DNA of 64,000 bases from Alistipes sp. dk3624 (GCF_009557455.1 NZ_CP045651.1:558001-622000); one strand, 5' to 3'; shown: positions 27,277-36,395, counted from the first letter of the stretch. Notes: generated from the letters alone by a model not told the origin. Program-made: numbers and translations.

Positions 27277-27987
27277 TTACCGCACCCCGCCGTAAGCCGC
27301 AAAACATACGTTCTTATGCAGGATCTCCACCTCGCGGAAACCGACTTCGCGCATCAGGTCGAGTTGGTAGTTCAACGGCCGGGGAGAATCCTCCAGCTCC
27401 ACGTAAGCCAGCACCCTGTCGCGGTACTCCGTTCCGCCCAGAGCGGTCAGGTAATCGCCGTAACGCTCCCGAAAATAGGCGGAAAGTACCTCCGTTTGCT
27501 GCGCGACCAGGTCGGAAATCATCAGGCAGCCGCCCGGACGCAGGCTCCGGTACAACCGGGCGAACACGGTCTGCCACTCCTCGTCCCCGCGCAAATGATG
27601 CAGCGCGGCTCCCGACAGCACGATATCGTACCGGCATTCGCCCAGATCGGCCTCGCGGACGTCCCGCTGTACCGCCGTGACCCGGCCGGCCGAACAGGCC
27701 GAAACGCGTTCGACGGCCCGGTCGAGCATCGGGCGGCTCAGGTCGAGCAGCGTGCAATGAAGCCCCGGCCGTTTCGAAAGCATTTTGAGCGTATAGTTTC
27801 CCGCCCCGCAGCCCACGTCCAGCAGATCCGTCGCCAAAGGCGTCAGACGCGCCGCGGCTTCGGTAATCAGTTCCAGCGACAACGCCGCATCGACAGTCGA
27901 AACCTGTCCGCTCTGCAAATTCGAAAAACGCTCGACATCGTGATCGAAGCGTTCCCGAATCTCTTCCACACTCGATTTTTCCCGCAT
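27277..27987 (-). CDS. Class I SAM-dependent methyltransferase
   Basis: 236 residues. Motif I is LLDVGCGAGNYTLKML (about residues 58-73), the acidic end of strand 2 is in TLLDLSRPMLDRA, and motif IV is YDIVLSGAALHHLRG. The small-molecule methyltransferase 25 type fold is clear but the substrate is not. It is divergent from menA and has its own promoter box (28034-28041). A role in quinone methylation is possible from position only; it is not a clear MenG/UbiE. Confidence 0.8.
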   Translation of the reverse strand: MREKSSVEEIRERFDHDVERFSNLQSGQVSTVDAALSLELITEAAARLTPLATDLLDVGCGAGNYTLKMLSKRPGLHCTLLDLSRPMLDRAVERVSACSAGRVTAVQRDVREADLGECRYDIVLSGAALHHLRGDEEWQTVFARLYRSLRPGGCLMISDLVAQQTEVLSAYFRERYGDYLTALGGTEYRDRVLAYVELEDSPRPLNYQLDLMREVGFREVEILHKNVCFAAYGGVR

Positions 27988-28033
27988 ATCTTATAAATTG
28001 AATTCCATATCCGGAAAACCCGGACATTCATAG

Positions 28034-28074
28034 CAAAGATAACGTTAATTATCACAAAATTAATCCTACATTTG
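28034..28074. promoter_or_regulatory. Divergent -7 boxes of the methyltransferase and menA
   Basis: The minus strand reads TATCTTTG at 28041-28034 and the plus strand reads TACATTTG at 28067-28074; both match TAnnTTTG, with 25 bases between the two boxes. Confidence 0.65.
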
Positions 28075-28093
28075 CATAAATATACCACACCCT

Positions 28094-28990
28094 ATGAAAC
28101 AAACCGTCCGCCCCCACTCGATGCGCGCCTGGATACTTGCGGCGCGCCCGAAAACGCTCCCCGCGGCAGCCGTTCCCGTACTGCTGGGATGCGCGCTGGC
28201 GCTGGCGGAAGGCGGATTCCGGTGGATTCCCGCTCTGCTCTGCCTGCTGTTCGCGCTGCTGATGCAGATTGACGCAAACCTGATCAACGACCTGTTCGAC
28301 TACCGCAAAGGAAGCGACCGCAAAGACCGCCTCGGGCCCGAACGAGCCTGCGCGCAGGGCTGGATTTCGCCGCATGCCATGAAACGGGGAATCGCCCTGA
28401 TTACCGCGACCGCCTGCGCGACGGGCCTTTGCCTACTTTTTTACGGAGGAACCGAGTTGATCGTCGTCGGAGCGGTCTGCGTCGTATTCGCATTCCTGTA
28501 CACCGCCGGGCCGTACCCGCTGGCCTACCACGGCTGGGGCGACGGGCTGGTGATCGTCTTTTTCGGTTTCGTTCCGGTCGGAGTCACCTACTATGTGCTG
28601 TGTCACGGATGGACGACCGAAGTAACGGTCGTCTCGCTGGCCTGCGGACTGGTGATCGATACGCTGCTGATGGTAAACAACTACCGGGATCGCGAGCAGG
28701 ATGCGCAGAGCGGCAAACGGACGTTGGTCGTGCGTTTCGGCCCGAAAGCGGGCAGCCTGGCGTACCTGACGCTGGGAATAGTCGCCTCAGGACTCTGTCT
28801 GACGCTGCTCTCCGGCGGGTATTTCGCGGCGGGGCTACTCCCGCTGGCCTACCTGCCGTTTCACCTGGCAGCCTGGCGACGGATGGTACGAATCCGCGAA
28901 GGCCGGGAACTGAATCTCATCCTGGGAAAAACGTCCCGTAATATCTTGATTTTCGGAATACTGCTAACCGCGGGGCTGATCCTGCGGTAA
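28094..28990 (+). CDS. menA: 1,4-dihydroxy-2-naphthoate polyprenyltransferase
   Basis: 298 residues, UbiA superfamily. It attaches the isoprenoid chain to dihydroxynaphthoate, making demethylmenaquinone in the membrane. AWILAARPKTLPAAAVPVLLG at the N-terminus and the Asp motif NLINDLFDYRKGSDRKDRLG (about residues 63-82) are MenA-typical. The second motif is NNYRDREQDAQSGKRTL (about 196-212). Eight or nine helices are visible. A 7-bp GC-rich hairpin (29009-29028) follows the stop but has no T-run. Menaquinone is used in anaerobic fumarate respiration in this group. Confidence 0.9.
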   Translation: MKQTVRPHSMRAWILAARPKTLPAAAVPVLLGCALALAEGGFRWIPALLCLLFALLMQIDANLINDLFDYRKGSDRKDRLGPERACAQGWISPHAMKRGIALITATACATGLCLLFYGGTELIVVGAVCVVFAFLYTAGPYPLAYHGWGDGLVIVFFGFVPVGVTYYVLCHGWTTEVTVVSLACGLVIDTLLMVNNYRDREQDAQSGKRTLVVRFGPKAGSLAYLTLGIVASGLCLTLLSGGYFAAGLLPLAYLPFHLAAWRRMVRIREGRELNLILGKTSRNILIFGILLTAGLILR

Positions 28991-29072
28991 TGCGGCGAAC
29001 GAGCGGCTCCGGCGGAACGATCCGCCGGGCATGGGATTTGAACCGTTACCGTAACCACCAAAATCCTTTATC

Positions 29073-29888
29073 ATGAAAAAAATTCTGCTTTTCGTCTTCC
29101 TGCTTGCCGGAACCGCCCTGGCGGCCCAGAAATCCCAACCGATCCGAGTGCTCTTCATCGGAAACAGTTATACCTTTTACCATAACCTTCCCGATCTGGT
29201 GTCGCAAATCGGCGAAAGCGTCGGCTTTCCGATCGACGCGACGGCCTGCACCAAGGGCAGCCAACGCTTTACCGGCCACCTGCAAAACGGGAAACTGCTT
29301 CGGATGCTCGCCGCCGGAGGATGGGACTACGTCGTCCTACAGGAGCAGAGCGAAGCCCCGGCCCTGCCGACCGAACTGGTCGCCGAGGGAACGTACCGGC
29401 CCGCCCGGACGCTGGACAGCCTCGTTCATGCCGGAAGTCCGCAGGCGCGGGTAATCTATTACATGACCTGGGGACGCAAAGAAGGCAGTAAGACTTACGG
29501 GAACCACTATCCGCCGGTAGCGACCTACGAAGGTATGCAGCAGCGGTTGGCGACCAGTTACCTGGAGATGGCTTACCGCAGCGGCGGCTGGTGCGCGCCG
29601 GTAGGACTGGCCTGGATGCGGGTACGGAGCGAGAAACCCGAATACGAACTGTATATGCCGGACGGAAGCCATCCGTCGGAAGCGGGCACGCTGCTCGCGG
29701 CGAACGTAATTTTCAGCGTTATCTACGGCAAACCGTATACTTCGGATATCCGGGCGGGCGTTCCGCAGCAGCAGGCGGAATACCTGCGACAAGTGGCGCA
29801 GCAGACCGTATTCGACAACCTGCGGCTGATCAACGTCGAACCGGTCGCCCCCGGCCCGCTGCCCGAAATCGCCCTGCCCCGCAAATAA
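29073..29888 (+). CDS. Secreted DUF4886 / SGNH-hydrolase-like protein
   Basis: 271 residues with a signal peptide (MKKILLFVFLLAGTALAA). The SGNH block I is IRVLFIGNSYTFYHNLP (about residues 24-40). The C-terminal block has the Asp-His pair in MPDGSHPSEAGTLLAA (about 201-216). WDYVVLQEQSE corresponds to block III. DUF4886 proteins of Bacteroidota are taken to be esterases acting on acetylated glycans, but this is inferred. It stands 82 bases downstream of menA in the same direction. Confidence 0.82.
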   Translation: MKKILLFVFLLAGTALAAQKSQPIRVLFIGNSYTFYHNLPDLVSQIGESVGFPIDATACTKGSQRFTGHLQNGKLLRMLAAGGWDYVVLQEQSEAPALPTELVAEGTYRPARTLDSLVHAGSPQARVIYYMTWGRKEGSKTYGNHYPPVATYEGMQQRLATSYLEMAYRSGGWCAPVGLAWMRVRSEKPEYELYMPDGSHPSEAGTLLAANVIFSVIYGKPYTSDIRAGVPQQQAEYLRQVAQQTVFDNLRLINVEPVAPGPLPEIALPRK

Positions 29889-29985
29889 ACGGGCCCCGGG
29901 AGAATCCGGCAAAATACGAAGACGCATTTCCGGCCGCATTCCGCGCAACGGTCTTCTTATGGCGGACGCCCGTCGCAAAATAGCG

Positions 29986-30792
29986 CTACCTCAACCCGTC
30001 GAGCCATTTCTCCAGTTCGGCGAGCCATTGCCGCTTATAGCGGAACGTATCGCTGAACCCGAAACCGTGTCCCCCCTCGGGATAGATATGCAGCGAAGCG
30101 GGAACCCGGTTATCCATCAGGGCCCGGTAATACAGCAGGCTGTTTTCGGGCGTAACGGCCTGGTCGTCTCCGGCCAGCGCGATAAAGGCGGCCGGCGTCT
30201 CCGGGGAAACATACCGGTCGAGCGAACATGCGGCGATCTCATCCCCGGAAGGGTGCGGCCCCATCAACCGCTCGCGCGAGGGAAGATGCGTCAGCCCGTC
30301 CCGCATACTGATAACCGGATAAAGCAAGATTTGAAAATCCGGTCGCATTCCCGTCTCCGGGAACAGGGCCGCCGACGCCGCGACATAGCCTCCGATGGAG
30401 GCCCCCATCACCCCCAGAGACCGGATGCGCAACTCTCCGGAGCGCTCTTCCAACAGGCGTACCGCCCGGCGGATATCCTCGCCGGGAATCTCGCGGCGGC
30501 CGTTCGGCAACCTGTATTTCAATACGGCCAGCGTAATGCCCCGCTCGTTGAACCACGATGCGAAAGCGCGGCCCTCGTGCTCCACGGCCACGCCCCGAAA
30601 TCCTCCGCCCGGACACAGGATAACGGCTTGCCCGCACGGCTGCGAGGCCGGATAAACGTATAACACGGGGACGGAAACATTGCCGATCAGTCCCGGCCCG
30701 AGCGTCTGCTCCGCTCCAGAAAGGCCGTTGGACGAAGGCACGCCTTCGGGCCACAAAAGCACCTCCCGGCAAATCGATCCGAATTCTTCCAT
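29986..30792 (-). CDS. Alpha/beta hydrolase, acetyl-xylan-esterase/BD-FAE-like
   Basis: 268 residues. The oxyanion motif is LCPGGGFRGVA (about residues 59-69). The nucleophile elbow is GASIGG with Ser, the acid is in LAGDDQAVTPEN, and the His is in PEGGHGFGFSD. This is the esterase/lipase group with HGGG-like PGGG found in polysaccharide-utilisation genes. No signal peptide is seen, so it should act in the cytoplasm, for example removing acyl groups from imported oligosaccharides. Confidence 0.82.
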   Translation of the reverse strand: MEEFGSICREVLLWPEGVPSSNGLSGAEQTLGPGLIGNVSVPVLYVYPASQPCGQAVILCPGGGFRGVAVEHEGRAFASWFNERGITLAVLKYRLPNGRREIPGEDIRRAVRLLEERSGELRIRSLGVMGASIGGYVAASAALFPETGMRPDFQILLYPVISMRDGLTHLPSRERLMGPHPSGDEIAACSLDRYVSPETPAAFIALAGDDQAVTPENSLLYYRALMDNRVPASLHIYPEGGHGFGFSDTFRYKRQWLAELEKWLDGLR

Positions 30793-30875
30793 CAGTTCAT
30801 CTTTTATCTATCTGAAACGCGACACGCGCAGCGAGCGAAGCCCGTTCCCCGCGCGCCTGCCGCCGGTTCGTCGGC

Positions 30876-31313
30876 TCAGCGGCCGCGCTCTTTCACCGCA
30901 AAATACCGATCGACGGCGAACTTGCCCGGCCCCGCGATGTACATCAGCACGAAAACGACCAGGTACACCAACGCCAACTCGCGAACGGCAAAGGCATCCT
31001 GGCTATGAATCACGAAAAAGGCCATCGCCATCGTAAAAATCATCGGGATCATCGCGAGGCGGTACAAAAAGCCGATCAAAAAACCGAACGAACAAACCAG
31101 CTCGCCGAATATGGCCAGCATCAGCGAGAAACGGCTGCCGACGCCCAACGGATCGGGAAAGACATCGGCCATCTGCGCGAATCCGGCCCACTTCTGCAAC
31201 CCGTGCGACATCAGCAATACGCCGAAAATAACCCTCGCCGCCAACAATAACAGCGACGTCTTCGCGCCTTCCGGTCTAACGGGAAATAAAAAACGATATA
31301 ACATAACATTCAA
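30876..31313 (-). CDS. DoxX-family membrane protein
   Basis: 145 residues with four membrane helices. SLLLLAARVIFGVLLMSHGL near the start, with the following GLQKWAGF, and ELVCSFGFLIGFLYRLAMIP are DoxX/DoxD-like signatures. Members in other bacteria work with superoxide dismutase and thiosulfate metabolism or are of unknown function. It is 83 bases downstream of the esterase start in divergent layout and stands alone. Confidence 0.85.
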   Translation of the reverse strand: MNVMLYRFLFPVRPEGAKTSLLLLAARVIFGVLLMSHGLQKWAGFAQMADVFPDPLGVGSRFSLMLAIFGELVCSFGFLIGFLYRLAMIPMIFTMAMAFFVIHSQDAFAVRELALVYLVVFVLMYIAGPGKFAVDRYFAVKERGR

Positions 31314-31688
31314 TTTAAATTCATACCAACTACAAGCTTATCAAATACTTTGCCACGAAACGCGCCGTCCTGCCGAATCGAAGAACCGATCCCTTTCGAC
31401 GCCCGGCGCGTTTCACGCGCAACCGCAGAACCCGGCCCCGCACGATACGATTCTCCGGCTTTCGCCGACGAACGGCTACAACCGTAAATTTAATAAAAAT
31501 AATTCGGTAGAAACCGATTGACTTTTTGATCGCTCAGAATAACGGACAAAGCGCCTAGATCTTTTTCGGTGAAACGCCGTAATATTTTGGGATTCTATAC
31601 TGCCGGATTTGTGCGAATAAAGTGCGGAACGCAACGAATCAGGGATATTCCCTTGACGGAAAATATCTTTAATATCGACACCGTCCGC
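31314..31688. other. Gene-free stretch
   Basis: About 375 bases between the DoxX gene and the small basic protein gene. I see short frames only, without protein-like sequence, and no convincing hairpin terminator. Confidence 0.5.
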
Positions 31689-31892
31689 TTACCAAATTCG
31701 TCCGACCCGGTAAAACGACGAAGGCAGATGCCTTTTATCATCTGCCTTCCGACGTTTGCGGTCGTAGACCTTTTTCGATTTGTGTATCCGACTGAAACAG
31801 ATCGGACGGTTGTGATTCTCGATCTCGGCCTCGCGGCTTCCTCTGCGACTGGCTTTGACGTAATCGCGTTCGGTAATTCTTTTTGTTTTCAC
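31689..31892 (-). CDS. Small conserved basic protein, function unknown
   Basis: 67 residues, pI clearly high, starting MKTKRITERDYVKASRRGSR. The centre has KSKKVYDRKRRKADDKRHLP. I recognise this as a small family repeatedly annotated as hypothetical in Bacteroidales genomes. The start is GTG at 31892; a stop codon two codons upstream rules out a longer form. A perfect promoter box (TATCTTTG, 31918-31925) lies 25 bases before the start, so the gene is expressed on its own. Nucleic-acid or ribosome binding is a guess from charge. Confidence 0.75.
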   Translation of the reverse strand: MKTKRITERDYVKASRRGSREAEIENHNRPICFSRIHKSKKVYDRKRRKADDKRHLPSSFYRVGRIW

Positions 31893-31917
31893 TTCATGTC
31901 AATTTACGGCTGAGCCG

Positions 31918-31925
31918 CAAAGATA
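31918..31925 (-). promoter_or_regulatory. -7 box TATCTTTG of the small basic protein gene
   Basis: Exact TAnnTTTG match on the minus strand. The 280 bases from here to the next gene hold that gene's upstream region, with a weaker candidate CACCTTTG at about 32132, 20 bases after a TTG. Confidence 0.6.
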
Positions 31926-32204
31926 GCATATTTTAAGTCGTTCCGGCCCTATTGACCGTTTCAAAAAGACCTATTTCCCGCCCCTCATCGGTTGTCACGT
32001 CATTATTTTTAAACGCATACCCGCCCCACAAAAGACATAATATACTAATTATAAAATCATTAAAAGAACAACGATACAAATCCGGAAATTATTTTCCACA
32101 GGAATCTTGTTTTATCGGAAAACAATTCGCACCTTTGCGCCATTACTTTCCTACGGAAGTATCTTCCATTAGATCGCATTGTAAATAATTTTCAAACAGG
32201 CTAT

Positions 32205-34646
32205 ATGAAACATATCATTATCGGAGGCGTCGCGGGAGGTGCAACCGCGGCGGCCAGGATTCGCCGGGCAGACGAGGAGGCCGAGATCGTCCTACTCGAA
32301 AAAGGCAAATACATCTCGTACGCCAACTGCGGTCTGCCGTATTATATCGGCGGCGCGATCGCCGAACGGGAAAAACTCTTTTTACAGACCCCGGCTTCGT
32401 TCGGCGGACGATTCAATATCGACGTGCGGATCGAAAACGAGGCGGTAGGCATCGATACCGCGGCAAAGAGCGTCGACGTGCGCCGTGCGGATGGATCGAC
32501 CTATACGGAAAGCTACGACAAGCTGCTCCTGTCGCCGGGCGCTTCGCCTGTGCGTCCGCCGCTGAAGGGCATCGACAGCGAAGGAATTTTCACCCTGAGA
32601 AACGTCGACGATACGGACCGTATCAAAAACTATATAACTACACGAACGGTCGCCAGCGCTGTCGTCGTGGGCGCGGGATTTATCGGATTGGAAATGGCCG
32701 AGAACTTGCATCGCGCGGGAGCGGGAGTGTCGATCGTAGAGATGGGCAATCAGGTGATGGCGCCGGTCGATTTCTCCATCGCCTCGCATGTGCACCAACA
32801 CTTGTTACAAAAAGGGGTGCACCTTTATTTGGAGCAGAGCGTCGAACGCTTCGAAAAACGGGACGACAAAATCGAGGTCTTTTTCACAAGCGGGAAGAGT
32901 ATCGCGACCGACCTGGTTATCCTTTCGATCGGCGTCCGTCCCGAAACGGCACTGGCCAAAGCAGCCGGACTCAGGATCGGCGAGACGGGAGGCATCTGGG
33001 TGGACGACTATCTTCAGACTTCGGCGGCGGATGTTTATGCTGTGGGAGACGCCATCGAATTTCCGCATCCGCTGACAGGCAAACCCTGGCTAAATTACCT
33101 GGCCAATCCCGCCAACCGCCAGGGACGCATCGTGGCGGACAACATGGTCTTCGGCAATACGACCCGATATGAAGGGGCGATAGGAACTTCTATCGCCAAG
33201 GTGTTCGATATGACGGTGGCTTCGACCGGACTTGCGGCCAAGCGGCTCAAACAGTTCGGCATTCCGTATGCCAGTTCGACCACCCATTCGGCCTCGCATG
33301 CGGGGTACTATCCCGATGCGTTGCCGCTGACCCTCAAGCTGACCTTCGACCCCGCGAGCGGCAAACTCTACGGCGGTCAGTGCGTGGGCTACGACGGAGC
33401 GGACAAGCGTATCGACCAGATTGCCCTGCTGATCAAGCAGGGAGGCACGGTTTACGATCTGATAAAAGTCGAGCACGCTTACGCCCCTCCTTTTTCATCG
33501 GCAAAAGACCCGATCGCCATAGCCGGCTATGTGGCCGGCAACATCATCAGCGGGGCGATGCCTGTGGCGACCTGGCGGCAAATGGCGGAAGCGGATCGCT
33601 GCGACACGCTGTTTCTGGATGTGCGTACCCGCGAGGAACACGCCTTCGGAGCGATCCCCGGTTCGGTGAACATTCCGCTGGACGAGCTTCGCGGCCGGAT
33701 CGGCGAACTGCCGCGCGACAAAGAGATTTACATCTATTGCGCCGTTGGTCTACGGGGATACCTGGCCTTGAAAATTCTGACGGGACACGGGTTTACCCGT
33801 GTCAAAAACTTGTCGGGCGGATACAAAACCTATGCGACGGCGACCGCGCCGATCGAAAATAAAACGGCGACGATCAGAACGAATGGCAAAACGGATACGC
33901 AGCATACCGGGGAGCGGATAAAAACCTTGAAAATCGACGCCTGCGGATTGCAGTGCCCCGGCCCGGTCATGAAGATCAAACAGGCGATCGACTCGATCGG
34001 CGAAGGCGAACGAATCGAAATGGTCGCCACCGACGCCGGATTCTCGCGCGACGCGCAGGCATGGTGCAACACGACCGGAAACATCCTGATATCCAATTCG
34101 GAAGAAAAGGGCAAATATACGGTCGTCATTGAAAAAGGTTCGCCCCAAGCGTGCAGGACGGCCACCTCGTGCGACGGCAAAGCCAAAACGCTCATCATGT
34201 TCAGCGACGACCTGGACAAAGCCCTGGCCACATTCGTGCTGGCCAACGGCGCGGCGGCTACCGGACAGAAGGTGTCGATATTCTTTACGTTCTGGGGATT
34301 GAACGTGATCAAGAAAGTCGCCAAGCCGAAGGTAAAAAAGGATATTTTCGGACGCATGTTCGGCATGATGCTACCGTCAAGTTCACTGAAATTACACCTT
34401 TCCAAAATGAGTATGCTGGGAATCGGCGACCGGATGATGCGCCACATCATGAAACGAAAGGGTATCGACTCGCTCGAATCGTTACGGCAACAGGCCATAG
34501 ACAGCGGCGTGGAATTTATCGCCTGCCAGATGTCGATGGACGTCATGGGTGTCAAACGCGAAGAGCTGTTGGACGAAGCGACCGTAGGCGGCGTTGCGAC
34601 CTACATGGAGCGTGCCGAAGGAGCGAATGTAAACCTGTTCGTCTAA
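32205..34646 (+). CDS. CoA-disulfide reductase fused to rhodanese, TusA and DsrE-like domains
   Basis: 813 residues. Residues 1-445 are a flavin pyridine-nucleotide-disulfide reductase with GGVAGGATAAARIRRADE binding FAD. The single redox Cys of the CoA-disulfide-reductase group is in SYANCGLPYYIGG (about residue 43). Residues about 455-545 form a rhodanese with active Cys in YCAVGLRG. Residues about 570-640 form a TusA-like sulfur carrier with CGLQCPGPVMKIK. The last 160 residues are DsrE/DsrF-like. The chain can reduce CoA or persulfides and pass sulfur between its own domains. It lies with an outer-membrane-like protein and a MarR regulator. Confidence 0.9.
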   Translation: MKHIIIGGVAGGATAAARIRRADEEAEIVLLEKGKYISYANCGLPYYIGGAIAEREKLFLQTPASFGGRFNIDVRIENEAVGIDTAAKSVDVRRADGSTYTESYDKLLLSPGASPVRPPLKGIDSEGIFTLRNVDDTDRIKNYITTRTVASAVVVGAGFIGLEMAENLHRAGAGVSIVEMGNQVMAPVDFSIASHVHQHLLQKGVHLYLEQSVERFEKRDDKIEVFFTSGKSIATDLVILSIGVRPETALAKAAGLRIGETGGIWVDDYLQTSAADVYAVGDAIEFPHPLTGKPWLNYLANPANRQGRIVADNMVFGNTTRYEGAIGTSIAKVFDMTVASTGLAAKRLKQFGIPYASSTTHSASHAGYYPDALPLTLKLTFDPASGKLYGGQCVGYDGADKRIDQIALLIKQGGTVYDLIKVEHAYAPPFSSAKDPIAIAGYVAGNIISGAMPVATWRQMAEADRCDTLFLDVRTREEHAFGAIPGSVNIPLDELRGRIGELPRDKEIYIYCAVGLRGYLALKILTGHGFTRVKNLSGGYKTYATATAPIENKTATIRTNGKTDTQHTGERIKTLKIDACGLQCPGPVMKIKQAIDSIGEGERIEMVATDAGFSRDAQAWCNTTGNILISNSEEKGKYTVVIEKGSPQACRTATSCDGKAKTLIMFSDDLDKALATFVLANGAAATGQKVSIFFTFWGLNVIKKVAKPKVKKDIFGRMFGMMLPSSSLKLHLSKMSMLGIGDRMMRHIMKRKGIDSLESLRQQAIDSGVEFIACQMSMDVMGVKREELLDEATVGGVATYMERAEGANVNLFV

Positions 34647-34660
34647 AACCGACATATGCT

Positions 34661-35137
34661 ATGAAAAAAGGAATTTTAGTCGTTCTCGCGGCGGCAACCT
34701 CCGTCCTCGGTCTCCGGGCGCAAGAGCGAGCGGGACACGGAGAGCACGCCCACCCGCGAAACGAAGCAGGACTGAGCCTCGGCGCGGCATACGGCATCGA
34801 GCATAAAGAGTGGGCTCCGGCGATCCACGCGCACTATTTCAGGACGCTCGCCCCGCACAGTCGCTGGGCCCTGGGCGCCGGAATAGAATTCATTCCCGGC
34901 GAGGAGCGTCATTGGGAGATCGGCGCAGGAGCGAGATTTCAGGTACTGAACGATCTTCAACTGTCGCTGATGCCGGGCATATCGATCGTCGACAAAGCGA
35001 AGTTTTCCCTGCACACCGAGGCCGTTTACGAAGCGATCCATCTGGGGGGCTTTCATTTCGGCCCGGTCGTAGGTTACGCATGGACGCGGGATCACTCCCA
35101 TGTGTCGGCCGGCATACATGCCGCTTTTGCATTCTAA
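34661..35137 (+). CDS. Small outer-membrane-like beta-barrel protein
   Basis: 158 residues. Signal peptide MKKGILVVLAAATSVLGLRA, then a His-rich start (GHGEHAHP). The rest alternates hydrophobic and polar residues in short strands (AGLSLGAAYGIEHKEWAPAI; WEIGAGARFQVLNDLQLSLM) and ends in AAFAF, with a terminal Phe like many outer-membrane barrels. It starts 12 bases after the reductase stop, so it is in that operon. The His cluster may bind a metal. Function unknown. Confidence 0.7.
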   Translation: MKKGILVVLAAATSVLGLRAQERAGHGEHAHPRNEAGLSLGAAYGIEHKEWAPAIHAHYFRTLAPHSRWALGAGIEFIPGEERHWEIGAGARFQVLNDLQLSLMPGISIVDKAKFSLHTEAVYEAIHLGGFHFGPVVGYAWTRDHSHVSAGIHAAFAF

Positions 35138-35355
35138 ACGGAAAGGATCATGAACAGGTTTGGGATCATCCGGCTCAGCATTGCCACGATTCCCCCGGCG
35201 GAAATCTCTATCGAGGACTTGTAGGCTGCGAGCCTGATCGCCTCGTCGCCCGGAATGCGTCGACGGGCGCTGTTGTTCGGACTGTTCCAAAAAGAGAAAA
35301 GACAATGAATAACTTTTTGAAAACCGAATGCGGTAAATAACTAAAATACTGCAAC

Positions 35356-35745
35356 ATGCACCGAAACATCAAAGACATGGATAGACTCTGTAAAATACGC
35401 GACATTCAGCGCGCGGTCAACCAATTCGAGCAAGGATTTGAAAAAACATACGGAATTTGTTTGAACGAAGGAATGGCGCTGTGTTCGTTGCTCAAAGCCG
35501 GCAGCCTCTCTTCGGGAGAAATCGGCGAGCTGTTGGGACTGACTTCGTCGAATAACTCGAAAGTGATCGGCTCGATCGAGAAAAAAGGACTGGTCGAGCG
35601 CGTGATAGGCACAAAAGACAAGCGTCAGATGTATTTTTCGTTAACCCCGAAGGGAAAGGAATTGATTTCGTCCCTCAAATGCGAACAGATTGAAATCGCC
35701 CCGCCGCTTCTGGAGTTACTGGAACGGAGCGGAACAGCCGAGTAG
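35356..35745 (+). CDS. MarR-family transcriptional regulator
   Basis: 129 residues with the MarR winged helix: ALCSLLKAGSLSSGEIGELL, the recognition helix LTSSNNSKVIGSIEKKGLVE, and the beta-wing RVIGTKDKRQMYFSLTPKGK. It has one Cys early (LCKIRD) and one at CLNEG, so a thiol-based switch is possible. It is 218 bases after the barrel gene in the same direction. Its probable target is the CoA-disulfide reductase operon. The ~200 bases before it hold only frame-broken remnants. Confidence 0.82.
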   Translation: MHRNIKDMDRLCKIRDIQRAVNQFEQGFEKTYGICLNEGMALCSLLKAGSLSSGEIGELLGLTSSNNSKVIGSIEKKGLVERVIGTKDKRQMYFSLTPKGKELISSLKCEQIEIAPPLLELLERSGTAE

Positions 35746-35749
35746 AGTT

Positions 35750-36055
35750 GTTAACATATGAAGTTACACTGGTATTGAATGCCTGTACGGCCCCCTCAGA
35801 TTGCAGGACTTTCACATTTTCGACCGTCCAGCGGGCGCGGCGATTCAGTTCGTTCAGTGCTACGGGACGACAAATTTCCTTATCTACCATAAGAAACTGC
35901 GATTTCAGATCGAGATCCTGTATAGGCATGACTTCCAGTAAATCGTAAAAATAGTCTTGCACATCGAATGAATGCGCGATATCGGGATGCTTATCTGCAA
36001 TTTTACCCTTCGGTCGAATAAAGCCCGCAATCGTTCCAAACGGCTGTGCGAGTAC
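35750..36055 (-). pseudogene. Remnant of an unidentified protein
   Basis: A minus-strand frame without a proper start begins directly after the stop of the LanC-like fragment. It reads as protein-like sequence (IRPKGKIADKHPDIAHS, DLLEVMPIQDLDLKSQFLMV, ALNELNRRARWTVENVKVLQ) and then runs into the marR 3' end. It was probably a neighbour gene of the LanC-like gene. I do not recognise the family. Confidence 0.45.
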
Positions 36056-36343
36056 TTAGATCCTTTGTCTCAGACTACATAATTCCAGAACATAACGTCG
36101 CAACAACTCCTGAAACAAACGACTATCCCTGTTCACTGCATAGAGTCCGATCCCGACCGAACGGGACAGATCCCGTAGTAGCGGCTCTTGAATCATCGTA
36201 ACCATTCGCCGAAAAATCACGGCATCGGTAGCCCTCAAAATACTATTCATGTCGCTTTCGACCTGCTCGTTACGTAGCAGGTAAGACAGACACCAGCCGA
36301 TACCGGCAAGTCCTCGTTTGAATAAAATGTCTTTCTTCCACAT
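36056..36343 (-). pseudogene. C-terminal fragment of a LanC-like protein
   Basis: Ninety-five codons from the ATG at 36343 read KRGLAGIGWCLSYLLRNEQV followed by a helical end with SVGIGLYAVN. The GxxGIGW motif and spacing match the last toroid repeat of LanC-like proteins that sit in Bacteroidales radical-SAM peptide clusters. The upstream three quarters, including the zinc ligands, are missing and are replaced by the promoter and riboswitch of the B12 locus. Family assignment rests on one repeat. Confidence 0.5.
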
Positions 36344-36395
36344 ATCTGGCAATATGTTCCATTGTATTTTAAAGCGATAAAACAAATATTTTTTT

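Noticed and set aside
27062-27307. Minus-strand 81-codon frame after the methyltransferase gene
   Set aside because: It overlaps the end of the methyltransferase in another frame and runs through the terminator hairpin.
35138-35340. Short frames between the barrel protein and marR
   Set aside because: Broken by stops and without recognisable sequence.
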